NCBI GenBank assembly: GCA_003105225.1
Contig: PQAK01000043.1
Span: 1 to 16,449 of the forward strand
Length of the DNA: 16,449 bases
From: Deltaproteobacteria bacterium
GTDB taxonomy: Bacteria > Desulfobacterota > Deferrimicrobia > Deferrimicrobiales > Deferrimicrobiaceae
Reading direction: 5' to 3'
Made by a program: the position numbers and the translations under genes. This document shows, piece after piece, positions 12,752 to 16,449 of the stretch; the stretch's first letter is position 1; each line of letters begins with the position of its first letter. The notes below the pieces were generated by a model that did not search any database, was not told where the DNA came from, and saw only the letters and a list, made by a program, of their open reading frames with translations.

Positions 12752-13489
12752 TCACTCCTTTTCGAAATGGTACATCGTCATGCCGAGCGCCGCCACCGCC
12801 GCCGTTTCCACGCGCAGGATCCGCGCTCCCAGGCCCGCGCGCAGGAAACCGGCCCCCTCCGCCTCCTTCACCTCGTCCTCCGAAAATCCTCCCTCGGGGC
12901 CGATCAGCAGGGCGACGCTCGACGCGTGCGCCATCCGGCCCAGGACCTTCTTGAGGCCGAACCGTCCCTCTCCTTCGTAGAAGAGGACCTTTCCCTCCGC
13001 GGCGGAGGCGGCCCGCAACGCGTCGGGGAAGGAGAGCAGGGGGGAAATGTCGGGGGCCCGCCCCGAGCCGCACTGCTTCGCAGCGGCCAGCGCGATGCGT
13101 TCCCACCGCAGCAGGCGCTTCCCCGCGTCCCGGGCGTCGAGCCGGGGGATCGTCCGGGAGGAGCGGAAGGGGATCACCCGGGAGCAGCCGAGCTCGGTCG
13201 CCTTCTCGAGGATGAAGTCCATCTTGTCCGCCTTGGGAAGCCCCACCAGGAGGGTCACCGCCACTTCCGGAGGGGGTTCGGGCGGGAAGGACTCCAGGAC
13301 TTCGGCGCGCAGGGAACGGGAGGTGGCTTCCAGGATCCGCATCCGGTAGCGGTTTCCTACCTCGTCGAAGGCGTAGAACGAATCGCCGGTCCGGAGGCGC
13401 AGTGACCGCAGCATGTGGCCTGCCTCCGTGCCCGAGAGCACGGCCGTGTCCCCGGAGATGTTCCCGCGGTCGACGAAGAAGGTGGGCAA
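12752..13489 (-). CDS. rsmE: 16S rRNA (uracil1498-N3)-methyltransferase RsmE
   Basis: The product is 245 residues and methylates U1498 of 16S rRNA using S-adenosylmethionine. The start is TTG 13489 (reading MPTFFVDRGNI), seven bases after the prmA stop; no ATG or GTG fits. Motifs: an N-terminal PUA-like region (residues 1-70), KADKMDFILEKATELG (about 86-101), and the SPOUT knot with LLIGPEGGFSEDEV (about 193-206) and LGARILRVETAAVAALGM (about 219-236), which form the trefoil-knot cofactor site. The ribosome site is weak and overlaps the end of prmA, so translation is probably coupled. The prmA-rsmE order is common in bacteria. Confidence 0.95.
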   Translation of the reverse strand: MPTFFVDRGNISGDTAVLSGTEAGHMLRSLRLRTGDSFYAFDEVGNRYRMRILEATSRSLRAEVLESFPPEPPPEVAVTLLVGLPKADKMDFILEKATELGCSRVIPFRSSRTIPRLDARDAGKRLLRWERIALAAAKQCGSGRAPDISPLLSFPDALRAASAAEGKVLFYEGEGRFGLKKVLGRMAHASSVALLIGPEGGFSEDEVKEAEGAGFLRAGLGARILRVETAAVAALGMTMYHFEKE

Positions 13490-13496
13490 GGGACCG

Positions 13497-14423
13497 TCAG
13501 TGCGCCTCCCGCCGCAGCAGCAGCGCCGCCCACTGGCCGTCGGTTTTCCGTTTCAGCAGGCGGGCGCCTTCGCCGCCGAACTCCGCTTCCACCCAATCGC
13601 TTTTTTCGGTCAGGATCCCCGACAGGATCAGGAACCCTCCGGGGGCGCACCGGGAGACGATCTCGTTTTTCATGTCGATGAGGATCTCGGCGAGGATGTT
13701 GGCCACGATGAGGTCGTACGCCCCGGCGAAGGTGGAAAGCGGCATGAAGGATGCGGCGAAACGGTCCTGGACGCCGTTCACCTTCGCGTTTTCCTCGGCC
13801 GTCTCGACGGCTTTCGGGTCGGTGTCGATCCCCAGCGCGCAGGAGGCGCCCAGTTTGGCGGCCGCGATCCCGAGGATGCCGGTCCCCGTGCCGAGGTCCA
13901 GCGCGCTTCCGGGCCCCGGAGAGGATTCGTACACCTCTTCGAGGAACTGGAGGCACATCCGCGTGGTCTCGTGCGTCCCGGTCCCGAACGCCTGTCCGGG
14001 ATCGATCGTCAGCACGACGTCGCCCGGCACGCTTTCGTACGGTTCCCAGGACGGGCGCACGACGATGCGCTTTCCGAGTTTCCGGGGTTTGAAGTGCTCC
14101 TTCCAGTTTTCCGCCCATCCGAAATCGGTGATCTCCGCGGCGGAGACGAAGGCGCTCGATTCGGAGCCGAAGGACCGGGCCAGGACAGGAAGAAATTCCA
14201 GGAACGCTTTCTTCAGATCGTGCAGGTTCGCCTCCCAGGGGAAATACGCGGTCAACTGCGTCACCTCCTCGGGCGGGGGAAGGGGGTCGATGGGGTCGCC
14301 TTCGGGGCCGAATTGCCGTTCATCGTAGGCCATGCCCAGCGATCCGTGCGTCAGGAAGAAATGCGTAAGGGAATCGATCGCTTCCCGGCGCGTCTCGACG
14401 GTGAACGATTTCCAGCGCGTCAT
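13497..14423 (-). CDS. prmA: ribosomal protein L11 methyltransferase PrmA
   Basis: The product is 308 residues, starting at ATG 14423 with an AGAGGCAGG purine stretch upstream. PrmA trimethylates several amino groups of ribosomal protein L11. The N-terminal ~110 residues form the L11-binding region. The middle has DPGQAFGTGTHETTRMCLQF (about 144-163), followed by the class I methyltransferase motif LDLGTGTGILGIAAAKLG (about 175-192), the acidic GIDTDPKAVETAEENAKVNG, and IVANILAEILIDM, where N-I-L-A corresponds to the family's N-[PI]-[LYF]-like catalytic-loop motif. It is the first gene of a minus-strand operon with rsmE and the RDD gene. Confidence 0.95.
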   Translation of the reverse strand: MTRWKSFTVETRREAIDSLTHFFLTHGSLGMAYDERQFGPEGDPIDPLPPPEEVTQLTAYFPWEANLHDLKKAFLEFLPVLARSFGSESSAFVSAAEITDFGWAENWKEHFKPRKLGKRIVVRPSWEPYESVPGDVVLTIDPGQAFGTGTHETTRMCLQFLEEVYESSPGPGSALDLGTGTGILGIAAAKLGASCALGIDTDPKAVETAEENAKVNGVQDRFAASFMPLSTFAGAYDLIVANILAEILIDMKNEIVSRCAPGGFLILSGILTEKSDWVEAEFGGEGARLLKRKTDGQWAALLLRREAH

Positions 14424-14455
14424 CGACCTGCCTCTTTCTTCATCTCTTCCTTATT

Positions 14456-14461
14456 ATTATA
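14456..14461 (-). promoter_or_regulatory. candidate -10 box of the prmA operon
   Basis: A perfect TATAAT reads on the minus strand 32 bases before the prmA ATG, but the hexamer 17 bp upstream (CCCCGG) is not a -35 element. It would need an activator or another sigma contact. Confidence 0.35.
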
Positions 14462-14500
14462 GCGACGGCGCACCGATCCCGGGGGCGTTTGCGCCAGGTA

Positions 14501-14509
14501 TGCTAAGAT
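14501..14509 (+). promoter_or_regulatory. candidate extended -10 box of the M20 gene
   Basis: TGCTAAGAT fits the extended -10 pattern TGn followed by a five-of-six -10 (TAAGAT). No -35 is visible. It lies within a small inverted repeat TGCTA-AGA-TAGCA (14501-14513). The start point would be about 25 bases before the ATG. Confidence 0.35.
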
Positions 14510-14539
14510 AGCACCTCGCCGCCGGGAGGCGGCAGAAAA

Positions 14540-15724
14540 ATGGACCGCTCGACAAAAACCCTTCTATCGGAAGCCGAGACGCTGCGCTCCGAGGCCGTGC
14601 GCATGCTGCACGCGGTTTCGGGGTACGCGGAACTGGGACTCGAGGAGTTCCGGACCTCCCGGGCCCTGTCGGGATTTCTCGAGAAGAGGGGGTTCCGCGT
14701 GGAGCGCGGAATCGCCTCCATGAAGACGGCCTTCCGCGCGGAATTTCTCTTCGGCAAGGGGAAGCCGGCGGTGGCGCTGCTCTGCGAGATGGACGCCCTG
14801 CCGGGGCTGGGCCATGCCTGCGGACACAACGTCGGCGGTGTGTCCTCGGCCTTCGCAGCGGCTGCGGTCGCCGCATTCGGGGCGGGCCGTTTCCGGTCGG
14901 GGAGGATCGTGGTTCTCGGAACCCCGGCCGAAGAGATGGGATACGGCAAGGCGAAAATGGTCGAGGAGGGGATCTTCGGGGGGATCGACGCCGCCATGAT
15001 GGTCCACCCCTCCTCCCGCCGGCACGTCGCCAAGGGGTATCTCGCCCTGCACAAGATCCGGTTCACCTACCTGGGCAGGGCCTCCCATGCGGCCGCCTAC
15101 CCGGAGCATGGAATCAACGCCCTGGACGGGGTCCTTCTGCTGTTCCAGGGGATTGCCGCGCTGCGGCAGCACCTTCCGGAGATGGTCCGCGTCCACGGGA
15201 TCGTCACCGAGGGAGGCCGGGCGCCCAATATCATACCGGAGCGGGCCCAGGCGTACTTCTACGTGAGAGGGGAGAACGACGCCGTGCTGGCGGACGCGGT
15301 CCGCAGGGTCAAGGAGTGCGCGCGGGGGGCGGCGAAGGCGACCGGCTGCAGGCTCCGGATGGAGCAAGGTCCTTACACCCTCTCCGCGATGAAAGTGAAC
15401 CCCGTGCTGGCAGATGGCTACCGGAGGAGCCTTGCGATCCTGGGGCTCCCCGAAAGCGGCGCCCCGACCGACAGGAACCGCGGCTCCTCCGACATCGGGA
15501 ACGTCTCCCGGATCGTCCCGACGATCCAGCCCAATGTCCCGATCTCCCGCGGGGAGAGAGTCGAGATCCACACGCGCGCGTTCGAGGAGGCCTCCAGGGG
15601 ACCCGGCGGTGTCGAGGGGATGATGGAAGGGATCCGGGCGCTGTCCCTTTCCGCGTGCGATCTGTTCGCGGACCCCGGCAGGGTGCGGGAGGCGTGGAAG
15701 GCGTTCAGAGCAGGACGATCGTGA
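14540..15724 (+). CDS. M20-family amidohydrolase (AbgB/PM20D2-like)
   Basis: The product is 394 residues, starting at ATG 14540, with GGGAGG (14524-14529) ten bases upstream. It is a dinuclear metal amidohydrolase. CEMDALPGLGHACGHNVGG (82-100) holds the catalytic Asp85 region and metal ligands Cys94 and His96; E131-E132 in TPAEEMGYG are the catalytic base and ligand; His156 in MMVHPSS and the RASHAA histidine (about 180) follow, the latter in the lid/dimerisation domain. The late motif GSSDIGNVSRIVPTIQPNVPI is typical of the PM20D2/AbgB branch, which cleaves aryl- or aminoacyl-amino acids such as p-aminobenzoyl-glutamate or beta-alanyl dipeptides, rather than of classical hippurate hydrolases. 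The exact substrate is unknown. It is divergent from prmA and its end overlaps mutS2 by 20 bp on the opposite strand. Confidence 0.92.
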   Translation: MDRSTKTLLSEAETLRSEAVRMLHAVSGYAELGLEEFRTSRALSGFLEKRGFRVERGIASMKTAFRAEFLFGKGKPAVALLCEMDALPGLGHACGHNVGGVSSAFAAAAVAAFGAGRFRSGRIVVLGTPAEEMGYGKAKMVEEGIFGGIDAAMMVHPSSRRHVAKGYLALHKIRFTYLGRASHAAAYPEHGINALDGVLLLFQGIAALRQHLPEMVRVHGIVTEGGRAPNIIPERAQAYFYVRGENDAVLADAVRRVKECARGAAKATGCRLRMEQGPYTLSAMKVNPVLADGYRRSLAILGLPESGAPTDRNRGSSDIGNVSRIVPTIQPNVPISRGERVEIHTRAFEEASRGPGGVEGMMEGIRALSLSACDLFADPGRVREAWKAFRAGRS

Positions 15725-16449
15725 CGCCGTCCCCGCCCTGTTCCCGGGGGGCGGGGAAAAAGCGCTTCGCGTAGGGGGACGCCGCGAGGTGGCGCCGGAC
15801 CGCCGTCTTCAACGCGCCCGTGCCGTGCCCGTGGATGAGGAAGGCGTGCGGCGTCTGGGCCAGGGAGAGGCGGTCGAGGAAGGCGTCCACTTCGGGGAGC
15901 GCATCGTCCACGTAGCTGCCGCGCAGGTCGAGGGTGTTCCCGGGCGTCTGGAGGTAGAGCGCCGGGGAGGCCTCCTCGCCGCGCCCCGCCGTTTTCGACG
16001 GCCGGCTTTCCTTTGCGCGGGGCGCATTGGGAAAGATCCGCACCTGGTCCCGGGGAACCCGGAGTTTCATTCCCCCGACCACCACCTCCAGCTCGCGGTC
16101 CTCGGGGGCGGGCGTCGACGCGACCTCCCCTTCCTTGCGGATCGTCGCGAGAAACACTTTCTGTCCCTGCGTGAGCGCGGCGCCGGGGGGCAGCGGCGCG
16201 GTCCGGCTGATCATGGCGCGCACCACCGGGTCGTCCTCCGCCTTTTCCTTTTCCTTCCATTCCCGGATCACCGACTGGGCCTTCCGGACGGTCTCGATCT
16301 TCTTCTCCTTGCGGAGCTCTTCCGTTACCGCGCGCAACTGCGCTTCCGCCCTGCGGATCTCCTCGCGGGCCTTCTGCCGCGCTCCCGCCAGGATCCGGGA
16401 CTCTTCCTCCCGGGTCCGCTCCCGCTCGGCGGCGAGCCGGGCGCGCAGC
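15705..16449 (-). CDS. mutS2: MutS2 protein, C-terminal part (5' truncated by window)
   Basis: The frame runs from the window edge to TGA at 15707-15705, about 247 residues of a protein normally near 780. The first ~70 residues are a highly charged coiled coil (RERTREEESRILAGARQKAR), the linker/clamp region of MutS2. Next comes a small KOW-like segment (QGQKVFLATIRKEGEVAS and ELEVVVGGMKLRVPRDQV). The last 75 residues are the Smr nuclease domain: LDLRGSYVDDALPEVDAFLD with the DLRG motif, then FLIHGHGTGALKTAVRRHL, where the family usually has HGKGTG or HGxGTG. MutS2 acts in suppression of homologous recombination and in rescue of stalled or collided ribosomes in bacteria where studied. The ATPase core lies outside the window. 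Confidence 0.95.
   Translation of the reverse strand, partial: LRARLAAERERTREEESRILAGARQKAREEIRRAEAQLRAVTEELRKEKKIETVRKAQSVIREWKEKEKAEDDPVVRAMISRTAPLPPGAALTQGQKVFLATIRKEGEVASTPAPEDRELEVVVGGMKLRVPRDQVRIFPNAPRAKESRPSKTAGRGEEASPALYLQTPGNTLDLRGSYVDDALPEVDAFLDRLSLAQTPHAFLIHGHGTGALKTAVRRHLAASPYAKRFFPAPREQGGDGVTIVLL

Noticed and set aside
1..16449. CRISPR arrays, insertion sequences, attachment sites, rRNA or replication origin
   Set aside because: Read on both strands; no spaced direct repeats, transposase or integrase motifs, terminal inverted repeats, rRNA segments or DnaA-box clusters were seen.

Overview
The window looks like a GC-rich chromosomal segment from a Gram-negative bacterium, most likely a member of the former Deltaproteobacteria / Desulfobacterota (Geobacter-like gene content). 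This rests on a CusA-type RND pump (outer membrane implied), exported proteins, a GLYR1-type hydroxyacid dehydrogenase beside a DUF169 protein, and a prmA-rsmE pair. It is a judgement from gene families, not a database match.

Layout. (1) 1-4050, + strand: a copper/silver resistance region. It holds the C-terminal end of a CusA-like RND pump, a Met/His-rich exported protein with its own terminator, and a full Cu+-type P1B ATPase whose N-terminus carries YHS and heavy-metal-binding (HMBD) domains instead of a classical HMA domain. (2) 4291-5956, + strand: a small exported protein of unknown function closed by a strong terminator, then an exported transglutaminase-like/TPR protein with a recognisable promoter. 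(3) 5962-7590, - strand: a DUF169 protein behind a beta-hydroxyacid dehydrogenase, divergent from (4) a Crp/Fnr regulator, a double-ACT protein and peptide deformylase (7658-9505, + strand). (5) 9502-14423, all - strand: in transcriptional order prmA, rsmE and an RDD membrane protein form a tight operon; then come tRNA-Phe(GAA), a TetR regulator, a universal stress protein and two unknown proteins. (6) 14540-15724, + strand: an M20 amidohydrolase, convergent with the C-terminal third of mutS2 (15705-16449, - strand, cut by the window edge).

Most coherent regulatory signal. A 20-bp palindrome with 7-bp arms ATGTCAC/GTGACAT and a 6-bp spacer occurs twice. One copy sits at the start of transcription of tetR, just downstream of a good sigma70 promoter. 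The other lies between tetR and the universal stress gene. Together they make a compact autoregulated TetR-Usp module. A second item is the leader of the small unknown gene at 9502-9876: a stable hairpin whose 5' arm could alternatively pair with that gene's Shine-Dalgarno sequence.

I found no CRISPR array, insertion sequence, phage module or origin. The copper region and the unknown proteins are the only accessory-looking parts; the rest is ordinary chromosomal content. No clearly new multi-gene system is evident. The best leads are the TetR-Usp operator pair, the anti-Shine-Dalgarno hairpin, and a possible small cysteine-rich ORF in the 519-bp gap after cusA.
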